Of a DNA stretch of 64,000 nucleotides, positions 36,501-45,929 are shown piece by piece; within the stretch, counting starts at the first letter, position 1; each line of letters opens with the position of its first letter. Below the pieces are notes generated by a model. That model did no database searches, was not told the origin of the DNA, and saw nothing but the letters and a program-made list of their open reading frames with translations. A program made the position numbers and the translations under genes. Source of the DNA: Chaenocephalus aceratus (taxonomy: Eukaryota; Chordata; Actinopteri; Perciformes; Channichthyidae); NCBI GenBank assembly GCA_023974075.1, contig JAMFTG010000214.1, positions 174,005 to 238,004 on the forward strand. The letters are read 5' to 3'.

Positions 36501-36777
36501 TGTGCCGTCATTCTCCTGAACCGCTTCGCACTGAGAAGAAACCGGCGTCTGTGTATCTAGAAATGCTCTACAGCGACACTAGCGGCTCGGCTGGCTGATG
36601 TAATCGCTCTTCATGCAAAGCGAACGGGGGGGAATGGGCAGTGAGCAGAGTGCCAGGCGGAACACGGGGATTTGAATGGGACTTAATGTATCGATACCTG
36701 CGGCTGAAATATCAATACTTTCTCGAGAAACAAAATATCGATATATATCGCAGGATCGATTAAATTGCACAGCCCTA
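33565..36777. mobile_element. Complete-ended hAT (ZBED type), unit B
   Basis: A 3213-bp element bounded by an exact 8-bp target duplication ATACTTGT (33557-33564 and 36778-36785). The left end is TAGGGCTGTAACGATAC and the inverse of the right end is TAGGGCTGTGCAATTT. Subterminal ACGATACGAT and CGATATATATCG motifs occur near the ends. It encodes a decayed ZBED-like transposase on the minus strand, so it cannot move itself but has both ends. Confidence 0.92.
34200..36511 (-). pseudogene. Decayed ZBED-type hAT transposase
   Basis: Minus-strand remains of a hAT transposase in three blocks. 36511-36038 starts at an ATG and has a BED zinc finger with W17, F20, C38, C41, H57 and H62. 35667-35206 is catalytic-domain sequence (DMLERFLEQQPAICAAL, then MDPRFKSLPFL). 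34424-34200 is the C-terminal dimerisation region (YPLLSHLAKRYLCIPGT, then SERVF-like). A stop follows about residue 158. The part between the BED block and RRIVNFFRRSTTA is missing, and 35668-35810 is an intron-like interruption. A family member normally runs about 600-700 residues. It is non-functional. Confidence 0.88.
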
Positions 36778-36785
36778 ATACTTGT

Positions 36786-38012
36786 ATAGCGCTTTTCTAG
36801 ACACTGCAGAATATTATCATCTGATATTTAAGAAGTGTTACATTTGAAATGGCAAAAAGTCTTGTTGCAATTTCCAGATATTAAAAGAGGTCCCTTGAGT
36901 TTCTCTGGTAATTATCAATAGTAGCAGTTAAGTGAATACTGTTCAAACAATACCTGTGTTTGTGTTTTATATTGATTTCTCTGTTTTATCCTTTCATAAA
37001 TGTGAGGACTAAAATGGCTATAAACAAGGGCTGGTTAGAGTAAACAGGGTTGTATTGCTCTGTGGGGGAGGTGTAGGTATGCAGGACAGGGTGCTAGGTG
37101 GATGAGAGTATATTTTGCTTAAGATCTCTAGCATGTCATGTTTCAGGGAAATCTACATATCTTGAATAGTATATGTGTGGGTTTAATTACTTTGTATTAA
37201 TAATAAACTGTCTGTGTAACCAGAAGTTGGAGATATGAGAGATGAAATCTTTGTGTTATCTTTGGAAGCAAGGAAATATCCTTTAAGACACATCTGAGGT
37301 CTCTGGAATGTGGGGGGGTGTGTGTGTGTGGAGGATGAGTAAACTCCACCCCTTCCTGTTGGTGTTGGTATGAAAGAAGCTGTTCATCCTTTTGTTCTGC
37401 CTCTCTTCTCGCGCTGCCCAGACCGGAGGGTCTTGCAGCACGTGAACAATGCCAGGAGTAGGCATATTCCTGACATTACGCATATGATATGATATGGCTT
37501 TGTATGGTATGGTAATGTATTGATTGTATTGCATTGTCATATTACCATTAAAGTAGATTATTTTTTAACGGTTACTTGGTAGCTCTGGATTCCTTCCTGT
37601 ATGATAACCAGCTTGTTAGGGACGCGCGGATATTTGAAAAGCGGACCAGTTATCCCTCAAAATCTCCATCAACACTCAAAGACGCTTTGACAGAGAATAA
37701 AACAACAACAAAAAATACAAAGACAAATACAAAAAGAGATAAACAAAACAGAAAATAGGGGGGGGGTCAGTGGTTGAATTCAGTGTTGAGCAGGTGGGTT
37801 TTGAGCAGTGGCGGCACCAGAGATTTTCTCTAGGGGGTGCTGTGGGGTAGCTTGACGTTTCATAGAGGGTGCTCAAACATTAAGGGTTTCCCATTAATGC
37901 ACCAGCGCTACAGTCAGGGGCGGCGCCAGGGGGTATCTAGGAGTTGCTATAGCAACTCCAACAATTGGCCTAGCAACGGCTTAGCAACCCCATTGTTTTG
38001 ATATGAAAATGT
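36786..38012. other. Unit B-specific DNA, several transposon ends
   Basis: No gene supported. 36999-37620 has a TG-rich start, TATGAAAG and ATTAAAG signals and resembles a solitary retroviral-type LTR, but its borders and target duplication are not clear. CAGTGGCGGCACCAGAGA (37805) and CAGGGGCGGCGCCAGGGGG (37916) resemble hAT termini. Confidence 0.3.
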
Positions 38013-38068
38013 ATCATATTTATACACATTCTCGCAGCCCGCGAGAATGTGTATAAATATGATAAATT
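38008..38068. repeat. Long perfect hairpin
   Basis: 38013-38035 and 38041-38063 are exact inverse copies of 23 bases separated by AGCCC. The pairing continues outward with few mismatches for about eight more bases. Such palindromes occur in transposon interiors and at termini of some small viral genomes; here its role is unknown. Confidence 0.8.
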
Positions 38069-38289
38069 TTCGCGGGATCTATCAGGGGCGGGTCGTTGTA
38101 ATTTACTGCGAGTAGTAGTAATCATACTGTTTCCATCACATTAGTATGCATAAAAAGTGACAGGTGGACACGCCCCCAATTATGCAAATGAGCTAAGTCC
38201 GTCTCCCATTGACCAATGAGCTAAGTCCCGCCTCCCATGTCCCGCCTCCCATTCTTTGATGTCAGATTGGTGTGAAAGGCCCCCCGGCG

Positions 38290-38610
38290 TGATTCTTTGT
38301 TGTATCGATTAAGATAGTTAAGGTATTTGACCCCTGACCCTGAGAGTAGAGTAATTAGACTGCAATTAGATTAGCCCCAGGCACCCCCTTTGTTGTATAG
38401 TTCTTTTGTTGTATTGATTAAGGTAGTTAAGGTATTTGACCCCTGCCCCTGAGAGTGGAGTAATTAGACTTCAATTAGATTAGCCCCAGGCACCCCCTTT
38501 GTTGTATAGGTCTTTTGATGTAATGAATAAGATAGTTAAGGTATTTGACCCTTGCCCCGATAGTGGAGTAATTAGATTACCCCCAGGCAGTCCCTTTGTT
38601 GTATTGCATT
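38290..38610. repeat. Three tandem copies of a ~110-bp unit
   Basis: Each copy carries TTTGTTGTAT.GATTAAG, AGTTAAGGTATTTGACCC, GAGTAATTAGA and AGGCA.CCC. Copies begin near 38290, 38400 and 38510; the third is shorter and more diverged. Confidence 0.8.
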
Positions 38611-39117
38611 GAGATTAAAATCTCTTTTCCAAGAGTGACCTGGCCAAGAAGGGCAGCATGTACAAAGTTACAACATATAAAACACAGACTTGAAAGGCAG
38701 ACAAATACAGCTGTAAAACACAAATAAAATGGCACATTAGCCAGTCAATATGTGAAGTAAAACAAACTATTAAAATCATTCGAAAACTGGCAACATTTAA
38801 AACGATTTCAGGATATACGAGCACTCACATCAACCAAAACTAAAAATGTTTTACGCAGTGACTGACATTCTGTATGGGAGTTCACACCCGAGCTACTGTA
38901 GGGGGTTGAGTATGTTATGGCTCTCGGGGGATGGTGGGTTAAGAGACAGATTCTTAGTTTTTGGACTGCCTCAGGGGGTTAACGAAATGTACTAAAACAA
39001 AGTACTTCATTATCTACTTTTTTCAGCTTTTATACACAAAAGTGCAGGGAAGGTAGGCAGATTTAGAACACTATCTGTGCGATAGTGTTAGTGTTCCATG
39101 CCCTTAAGAACAATTAA
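38611..39117. other. Interspersed repeat and a copy of the cluster's R repeat
   Basis: 38620-38900 begins ATCTCTTTTCCAAGAGTGAC, a motif common in percomorph repeats. 38985-39050 (AAAGTACTTCATTATCTAC, then CAGCTTTTATACACAAAAG) is the same family as the tandem repeats at 44190-44700, which ties this position to the virus-like cluster. Confidence 0.5.
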
Positions 39118-39747
<630 letters not shown>

Positions 39748-39811
39748 GGCTCCGCCTCCGCTCAACATAACATGTCCCGCCCTCCTCACCAGATCATTTA
39801 AAAGTAAGGGG
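39748..39811 (+). promoter_or_regulatory. Promoter-like module 1 of the virus-like cluster
   Basis: GCCTCCGCTCAACATAACA, then GTCCCGCCCTCCTCACC, then ATCATTTAAAA (39793-39803) and GTAAGG. The same ordered blocks recur at 41922, 42870 and 44720, each time upstream of an ORF on the plus strand. The TAAA-type box may serve as TATA element and the CACCC/CGCCC block as a KLF/Sp1 site. Confidence 0.7.
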
Positions 39812-39896
39812 ATGGAAATAGACGAAAATAAATACGCTCAAAATAAATAACAGGCCAGTCATTTCCAATCACCAAGGCACTTTTCAAAAAAGAAAA

Positions 39897-41948
39897 ATGG
39901 CCAAGAGAAGCATAGATATGGGTTTAATCAGCGAGACGCCTGTGACAACGTACAGCCATCAGTCCGGAGCGCCAATCAAGAAACGAATGCAATATCTGTG
40001 CCGGATTCAGACGCCTCCAGCCAAAGAACTTCATGAAGAATGGACTCTGAAAAATGGCGATGTTTGGGGTTATGTATTCAACTATATGGCGAATGAACTG
40101 CATTTCCACAATCTGAAGAATGGAGAAACGTATGGACCCCGCAGTGTTAAAGCGACACTGACCTCAACAGATTGGGCTGTGTTAACTCTGGTGTCTTCTA
40201 GAGATCTCCACGCAACCACTGTAGTGCATCAAGAAACCATAGTGCAGTGACCACCAACTGGCGGCCCGCGGGCCACATCCGGCCCGCCAGACATTCTCAT
40301 CCGGCCCGCACGACGGGGGTGACTGTGGCGTTGGCGGAGTGGTTACTGCATTCGCCCCCCACCCATTTCTTTGTTTACAACGTCTCGTGAGTAAGGTGCA
40401 GTAAGGTGCAGTACCGGAGTCCAACAGAGAGGCAGCAGCTGTGGAACAGTAGACTGCGTACTGCGAAACCTTCCCTCCCCTGAAGAAGAAGTGATCCTTC
40501 GTTGTGAAGAGTCTGGTTAATGCGCTCCGCACCACAGCAGTAGCCCCGCTGTGACAGAGTCCAACAGAGAGGCTGGAGCTGCGGGACAGTAGCCAAGAAG
40601 CAGGGTTGGGTTGTAACAGAAAACATAACGGCGTTACGTAATCAGAATACAAAAATCAAGTAGGCTTAACTATTCAGCTGGCGTTACATTTTAAAAACGA
40701 GTAATCTGATTACAGTTACTTTCGTAAACCTGAAGTGAATACATTTTGGAATACTTATTGGAATTATTGGTGGAAAAGTTTCCTCACAAAATGTAATATT
40801 CATTACCGGCAGAACTGTGTGCACACTGCACAGCGCTGCAGCATGTCTGTGAGCGAGAGAGAGATGCAGCGTGTCTGTGAGGCCCCGCCCCCGCACGCAG
40901 ATGAGAGAGAGATCTCTTTTAAAATATATTGAAAGTTAGAAACGGAGATGGTTAGATAAAATGTGCAAGATAACGTTTATGTAGCATTTCTTTATTGTCG
41001 AAATGATGACATTTCATAACGGGATGAAATCAAAGTGAATTGCCTGCTGCTGCTGAATGCATGGGGCAAGTGACTGGAAAAAGTTTTAAAAGTTATTACA
41101 TCGTTTCAGATAATAAATAATAATGATAATTCATTCTATTTAAGGGCGCATTTCAAAGCACCCAAGGACACCTTACAATTCATAACATATTCCAAGGAAA
41201 GGTTTTAAGACAGTACAAAGAATGCAGTCCGGGTGATGTTTTTTATGTGGGGTGCAGATGAGAGAGCTGTCCAGAATGACACCAAGATGTTGTGTTTGAG
41301 TTCTTGATAAGCCATGAAAACAGTAAAATAAGTGTCTCTTGTGCACCAAAACATACCCATCTGTTATGGAAAAAGAAAGTATTCCAAAAGTAATCTGAAT
41401 ACTATTTATACAATTCTGGGCTATATAAAAATCGCTGGCCCGCGATAGTGTCTATTGGTTACATTTCGGCACTTGGACAAATGTAGTTGGTGATCCCTGC
41501 CATAGTGGAACCAGCGGTGTACAAGATATTTGCAAAGAAAAGCAAAGAAACACAGACAGCATGCGAGATCAAAGAAGAGATTTCACAGCCGCCCCTCAAT
41601 GTGGAGGAAGAAAGAGTTATTTCCCCACTGCCAGAAGTGAGAAGAGTCCTGACAAGCACCGTCTGGGAAACTAAAAGCGGACCATCGGGGCGATGGTATT
41701 ACCGTGCAAGCCATTTGGAAACGCTGGGGAAGGACCCCTCTGATGATTTTGTTTTGGAGAATTTTAACTCTACATGTGGAGTTTTTCAGACATCTGTACG
41801 GGTGCCATTGACTACTTGGCTGAAAATGATTGATGGAAAAGCTACAAAGCTTAAAGAACTTTTTAAACAGAGTCAGACATCGATGGACATTATACTGGTG
41901 AAAAAGAATCTCACCTTTACAGGGGACTCTGCCTCCCACTCAACATAA
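39897..41948 (+). pseudogene. Cluster ORF 1, split by a hAT insertion
   Basis: Unrecognised protein. The 5' part is 39897-40244 (ATG in an A-rich context, 94 bases after the TAAA box), the 3' part 41508-41948. Between them sits a 1255-bp hAT with target duplication CCATAGTG. Insertion plus duplication is 1263 bases, a multiple of three, and both parts are in the same frame; the element itself brings stop codons. Before insertion the ORF would have had about 262 codons. The first part is mixed with W and Y residues (KNGDVWGYVFNYMANELHF); the second has an acidic Pro-rich stretch and a basic Lys-rich end. No signal peptide or known domain seen. Its last codons overlap promoter module 2. Confidence 0.65.
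40245..41499. mobile_element. Non-autonomous hAT inside cluster ORF 1
   Basis: Left end CAGTGACCACCAACT; inverse of right end CAGGGATCACCAACT (13 of 15 match). Exact 8-bp target duplication CCATAGTG at 40237-40244 and 41500-41507. Subterminal GGCGGCCCGCGGGCC is typical of this hAT group. It carries a second probable insertion beginning CAGGGTTGGGTTGTAAC at 40601. No transposase ORF. Confidence 0.92.
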
Positions 41949-41991
41949 CAAGTCACACCCTCCTCACCAGATCATTTTAAACTAAGGACCC
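41922..41991 (+). promoter_or_regulatory. Promoter-like module 2
   Basis: GCCTCCCACTCAACATAACA, CACACCCTCCTCACC, ATCATTTTAAA (41971-41981), ACTAAGGACC. It overlaps the last nine codons of cluster ORF 1, so coding and promoter sequence are shared. A 48-codon ORF follows at 42033. Confidence 0.7.
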
Positions 41992-42032
41992 CTCAAAGAA
42001 AAACATTGTGTATTCTACCTATGTAAAAAGAA

Positions 42033-42179
42033 TGTCGGGGTTGTCTCTGTATCAAGATGATGTGTTTAAAAATGAATTTTGTGAAAAATACCAACTGTGT
42101 GAGAGACGTCATAAAGACACTCATTTTAACCACAGTGTTTGTTCTCTACAAATGTCTTAAGATTGTTACAAAATGTTAA
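42033..42179 (+). CDS. Cluster small ORF, possible membrane peptide
   Basis: A 48-codon ORF starting 52 bases after the TAAA box of module 2, with AATAAA only 8 bases beyond its stop (42187-42192). Residues about 25-45 (DVIKTLILTTVFVLYKCLKI) form one hydrophobic segment long enough to span a membrane, with Lys on both sides. The tight promoter-ORF-polyA packing is the main evidence that it is a real gene; the short length means chance cannot be excluded. No homologue recognised. Confidence 0.4.
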   Translation, partial: CRGCLCIKMMCLKMNFVKNTNCVRDVIKTLILTTVFVLYKCLKIVTKC

Positions 42180-42186
42180 ATATAAA

Positions 42187-42192
42187 AATAAA
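42187..42192 (+). terminator. Polyadenylation signal AATAAA
   Basis: Directly follows the small ORF. It could also serve longer transcripts started at module 1, giving 3'-coterminal mRNAs. Confidence 0.5.
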
Positions 42193-42869
42193 AGGTATGG
42201 AGACAAAATTAATTCAGGTGACTCTGGCTTTATTAGGAAAACAAACATATAATACAAATGGGTTAGGGGTTAAATGTAATCATCGTGGACTTAATAGTCT
42301 AACAAAATACTTTTATCTGAATACATTTGTTCTTTTTAAGAGCACTTTTTGAAATTATTTATTAATTATTTCAGTGGAACAATCCAGTTTTTGTTAACAT
42401 CAACGCTTTCTTCTCTTTTTCTTGTGTTACTAAGATACTTTTAGACACACTTTGGTGTATGCAACACTTGTTCAGATAAACAAGGTTTTTTTCTTTTCTG
42501 ATAAACTTACATATTTTAGTTATTTTATGTTACCAAGATACTTTGAGATACACCCTGATGTACGCAACACTTAACAAAGGGTATAATATGAAGTAGTTGG
42601 TAAGGAAGGGGTTTTTCTTTAAGGGTGCAACACTTTAGAACAGGGTAAAATATTCATTAATTTGTATTGAATTGAGTTTTCTTTTTTTGATTTTCAACAT
42701 ACTATATGACTTTTACATATTTCTGACATACTATACTTTTTTTGACTTTTTTCTATAGAATCTTGACAAAACTATTACTTGTTCTTAAATGATGACCTAT
42801 TGCTGGAGATGAGATGAAAAAGCTACAACGCTTAAAGAACTTTTTTTCTAAAAACTCTCAATTCTATAA
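42193..42869. other. Spacer with short repeats before module 3
   Basis: Contains two diverged copies of a roughly 60-bp repeat (TACTAAGATACTTTTAGACA at 42426 and the related TACCAAGATACTTTGAGATA at 42530), each with TGCAACACTT or CGCAACACTT. 42813-42849 repeats the 3' coding part of ORF 1 (41832-41868: AAAGCTACAA.GCTTAAAGAA), a remnant of a duplicated gene tail. No ORF. Confidence 0.5.
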
Positions 42870-42963
42870 TTGACTCCCCCATTCAAAGCAATGAGCCCCA
42901 CCCTCCACTCAGCAAATCATCTAAAACGAAGGACCTCGCTAAGACGACCGTTGTAAACTAGCC
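42870..42963 (+). promoter_or_regulatory. Promoter-like module 3 with short leader
   Basis: GACTCCCCCATTCAAAGCAA, CCCCACCCTCCACTCAGC, ATCATCTAAAA (42916-42926), CGAAGGACC. The leader GACGACCGTTG...AACTAGCC before ATGG is nearly identical to that of module 4. Confidence 0.7.
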
Positions 42964-43467
42964 ATGGAGCAGAGAAAAGCCAAGACTCCCCCCGCGAGTT
43001 GCAGCCAGGAACAGACTACTGGACTACCATCATCACCACCAAGGGGGAAACCCGAATCTTGCAATACTACTGCTGCTGATTTTGCTCCTTGGGCCAAAAC
43101 GTCTCTGTTTATGGACAAAGTGAAAGCGGTGTTGGTTGATATTGTGGAGAGGGTGATACATCGGTACAGAGAAGAAATATGCAACGGGTGCCGAGTCAGT
43201 CACCCCGGCCAGAGGCAACACGATTTTCTGAATGACATGTCCGATTTTTACTTCAGAAACAATTACAACGCGTTAATGAAAAGCCTCTGGCTCACCGACT
43301 TCATTACTGAGATCGACCAGACTCTTAATGATAAAGACATTTTCACGGATGATTGGAGGATCGAAGGCGCTTTGGAGGCTTTTCTTCACAATCTCAAAAA
43401 TTGCAGACGCCTCAAGGAGAGACTTGAAAAGATCCATGCCGAGTTGGATGGAGAAGAAGAAGAATAA
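42964..43467 (+). CDS. Cluster ORF 3, CxxC/HPGQ protein
   Basis: 167 codons from an ATG in good context (GCCATGG), right after the module 3 leader. Residues 1-40 are Pro/Ser-rich. Residues 50-72 (TSLFMDKVKAVLVDIVERVI) look helical. At about 77-92 lies EICNGCRVSHPGQRQHDFL, whose C-x2-C and H-x5-H spacing could bind zinc. The rest is helical with aromatic residues and ends in EEEE. I do not recognise the family with certainty. The next ORF starts 64 bases after this stop without its own module, so the two may share one mRNA. Confidence 0.65.
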   Translation: MEQRKAKTPPASCSQEQTTGLPSSPPRGKPESCNTTAADFAPWAKTSLFMDKVKAVLVDIVERVIHRYREEICNGCRVSHPGQRQHDFLNDMSDFYFRNNYNALMKSLWLTDFITEIDQTLNDKDIFTDDWRIEGALEAFLHNLKNCRRLKERLEKIHAELDGEEEE

Positions 43468-43531
43468 CAACCAGCAGTTGGATGGAGAAGCCAGGGACTT
43501 GTTCGATACATTTTCTTTAAGTAAAATAAAA

Positions 43532-43996
43532 ATGGGAAACTACTATGCAAAACGCTCTGTATATATTAATCATAATGTAGTCATTACCCTTTTAATAAGT
43601 GTGGTGATGGGGACGATTGAAAACAGAACGAGTAGTGACCCCTGTGTAAAAAGAATGGCCGAAGTTTGTAAACTGGAAGACATTTTGGATATCGTTCGAT
43701 CTGGCAGTACTATTCCGGGTCATTGGGAAACGATTGTAAACGAAACATTTAAAGTGGTCCTGGAATCTTCATTTTCCGAAACATTCTGTAACATTATCTC
43801 AGAAATGAAACAAACATCAAAAGTGTATCATGTGCTCTCATTGTATGCTCTGTTTGTAGATGTAATGCATCTTTGCGTCGAAAACAGCATACATGTGAAT
43901 ATTTTGACTGAAGTGAAAAAACTCCATCACGATATCTCCAGTAATATGGGGAATTCTAAGCTGGAGACTGTCCTGGGGATGCTACAATCAGTTTAA
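43532..43996 (+). CDS. Cluster ORF 4, helical protein
   Basis: 154 codons starting MGNYYAKRSVYINHNVVITL. The open frame reaches upstream to 43328 over ORF 3, but 43532 is the first ATG beyond the ORF 3 stop and is preceded by AAAA. The MG start allows N-myristoylation in principle. Content is alpha-helical with a hydrophobic C-terminal half (SLYALFVDVMHLCVE). A Bcl-2-like fold is conceivable but not shown: no convincing BH1/BH2 motif. AATAAA lies at 44019-44024, 22 bases past the stop. Best read as second cistron of the module 3 transcript, or expressed by splicing. Confidence 0.55.
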   Translation: MGNYYAKRSVYINHNVVITLLISVVMGTIENRTSSDPCVKRMAEVCKLEDILDIVRSGSTIPGHWETIVNETFKVVLESSFSETFCNIISEMKQTSKVYHVLSLYALFVDVMHLCVENSIHVNILTEVKKLHHDISSNMGNSKLETVLGMLQSV

Positions 43997-44018
43997 CTAT
44001 TGATTTTTGTGTGTGGAA

Positions 44019-44024
44019 AATAAA
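44019..44024 (+). terminator. Polyadenylation signal AATAAA
   Basis: Follows ORF 4 closely and would end the ORF 3-ORF 4 transcript. Confidence 0.55.
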
Positions 44025-44188
44025 AATTGGTTTTTTACATTAAAAACTGTTGTCATCATTATAGCAAGGGGAGCGTGTCTGATACATGTGTATTACAGTC
44101 CTTCTTGTTGTGTTTTTCAGTGTTTTCTGTGTGTCTGTATACACAAAGCACAAATTATTTAAAACAAACCCTGAATCAATTAGAGAGG

Positions 44189-44705
44189 ACCATTAAGAGT
44201 CAGAATCCTAACGAAATCACCTCAAACAAAGTACTTCATTATCTACTTTTCAGCTTTTTTAAAAAGAAAAGTGTATCTTTCGGTAACTTTCTCAGAGAAT
44301 TTAAGCATAAATCTGTCAAATGTTCAAAACAGCCTTGTTTCACTGAAATACCCTCAAAATGACAAACTGCCATTAAGAGTCAGATTCTTAACCAAATCTA
44401 CTGACACAAAGTACTTCATTATCTACTTTTCAGCTTTTAAATACAAAAGTGTATCTTTCGGTAACCTTCTTGAGAGAATTAAGCATACATCTGTCAAAGA
44501 TTCTTAACGAAATCTACTGACACAAAGCACACTTCATTATCTACTTTTCAGCTTTTATACACAAAGTGTATCTTTCAGTAACTTTCCCAGAGAATTTAAG
44601 CATAAATCTGTCAAATGTTCAAAACAGCCTTGTTTCACTGAAATACCCTCAAAATGACAAACTGCCATTAAGAGTCAGAATCCTAACGAAATATCCTCAA
44701 ACAGA
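44189..44705. repeat. Tandem R repeats before module 4
   Basis: Three unequal copies anchored by GTACTTCATTATCTACTTTTC (about 44230, 44410 and 44530). They carry GTGTATCTTTC.GTAAC, GAATTTAAGCATAAATCTGTC and CATTAAGAGTCAGA blocks; the middle copy is shorter. A further copy is at 38985-39050. The ORFs across these repeats are copies of one another and not genes. Confidence 0.85.
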
Positions 44706-44719
44706 GTACTTTCTACAGA

Positions 44720-44799
44720 TGAGGCCTCCCACTCAACGCAATATGTCCCACCCACTCAGCAAATCATATAAAACTAAGGACGACCGTTGAAAACTAGCC
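44720..44799 (+). promoter_or_regulatory. Promoter-like module 4 with short leader
   Basis: GGCCTCCCACTCAACGCAAT, TGTCCCACCCACTCAGC, ATCATATAAAA (44763-44773), CTAAGGACGACC. The box is a good TATA match here. Only 26 bases separate it from the ATG, so the leader would be very short if it works as a TATA box. Confidence 0.72.
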
Positions 44800-45309
44800 A
44801 TGGATCTGAGAAAAACCAAGTCTGATGTAGCCTGCCCTTATTATCACCAGAATAACGGATATGGGCTTAATTACTGGATGTTACAAAGTAGGGGAGAGGA
44901 TGTCCCCGAAGAAGAGCTCTCCTCTATATCATATCCATGTAAGGTCTTTAGGACAAAAGAGGACCATGATAACATGACATATGAAGAATATCTTTCTTTA
45001 AAAGATGGTATTATAGATAACCTTTATAGAAACAGTATATCTCATACCACTCGCCAAGATCGCAAACGACAATTAGCAGAAAAGAATAGAAAAAGTAAAG
45101 AAAAACAAAGAAAAAGAAAAAGCAACATGAAAAGGAGAAGAAAAGTGAAAAGCAAATGCAGAATGCGAATGAAAAGAAAAGGGGCCAGAGGACGGAAAAC
45201 GAAAAAGACAAAAAGAAGGAAGGCGAAAAGAAAAAGAAACAAAGTGAAGACATTTAAACTAGAGGATGGTGTTGTAGAGCCATTATCAACACTTATCAAC
45301 TCGAAATAA
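44800..45309 (+). CDS. Cluster ORF 5, highly basic C-terminus, 3'-truncated
   Basis: 169 codons from GCCATGG after module 4. Residues 1-80 are mixed, with CPYYHQNNGYGLNYWMLQ and EEYLSLKDGIIDNLY. Residues 86-152 are mostly Lys and Arg (RKRQLAEKNRKSKEK, then KRKSNMKRRRKVKSK) and must act as a nuclear/nucleolar localisation or nucleic-acid binding tail, as in viral core proteins. The last eight codons and stop come from the duplicated repeat that begins at 45285, so the native C-terminus is lost. No homologue recognised. Confidence 0.6.
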   Translation: MDLRKTKSDVACPYYHQNNGYGLNYWMLQSRGEDVPEEELSSISYPCKVFRTKEDHDNMTYEEYLSLKDGIIDNLYRNSISHTTRQDRKRQLAEKNRKSKEKQRKRKSNMKRRRKVKSKCRMRMKRKGARGRKTKKTKRRKAKRKRNKVKTFKLEDGVVEPLSTLINSK

Positions 45310-45929
45310 TTTACACTGAAAAATCTACACTATTTAACATCACAGAATTTGCTGTGTACAAATCAAATCCTGTAAGCAGTTCTTAGGATTTAGCAGCCAG
45401 GTATATATTACAGTTATTAAAGATGGCATATGTATATAAAGTATATAGTGCACATAAAGCACATATTGCACATAGTGTGACGGTATTTAACAGCAGCAAG
45501 TTACACAATGTTATAATCGGGAGATAAGTTTCTATTCATTTCGGCAAGCCTGGGCAACAACGATTCAAAGATTTCTTGCTCCCAAACCAATTGTGTATTT
45601 CATTACAGAAAGCAGTTATACCATACTATGTTTAGGTACTAATGAATTATATCCTCAAAACAAACGCACACATAAATAACAAAGGAAAATACATAATTTA
45701 ATAAATCCACAATATGATAAAATTTTACAGATTAATTTAATAAACTTTTACAAAACATAGGTTGATGTTATATCGGGGGGAATAATACATATTTAAACAT
45801 TTCAATTAGTCTCTGCATATTTAAGTAATGTTAGTTTATATAACAGATGAACAGATGTACAATATCCAGAAAGTAGATATATAAAATATATATAATGTGT
45901 GCATTTCCAACATTTCCTCTGAAAGAGTG
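45285..45929. other. Shared repeat-like DNA 3' of the SWIM gene, unit B
   Basis: Matches 14193-14836. Provides the stop codon of cluster ORF 5 at its left edge. No gene of its own recognised. Confidence 0.35.

Noticed and set aside
36999..37640. Possible solo retroviral LTR
   Set aside because: TATA-like and ATTAAA signals are present, but ends and target duplication could not be fixed, so it is only mentioned within the region entry.
43532..43996. Bcl-2-like (E1B-19K type) identity for cluster ORF 4
   Set aside because: Helical content fits, but BH1/BH2 signature residues are not convincing by eye; needs structure comparison.
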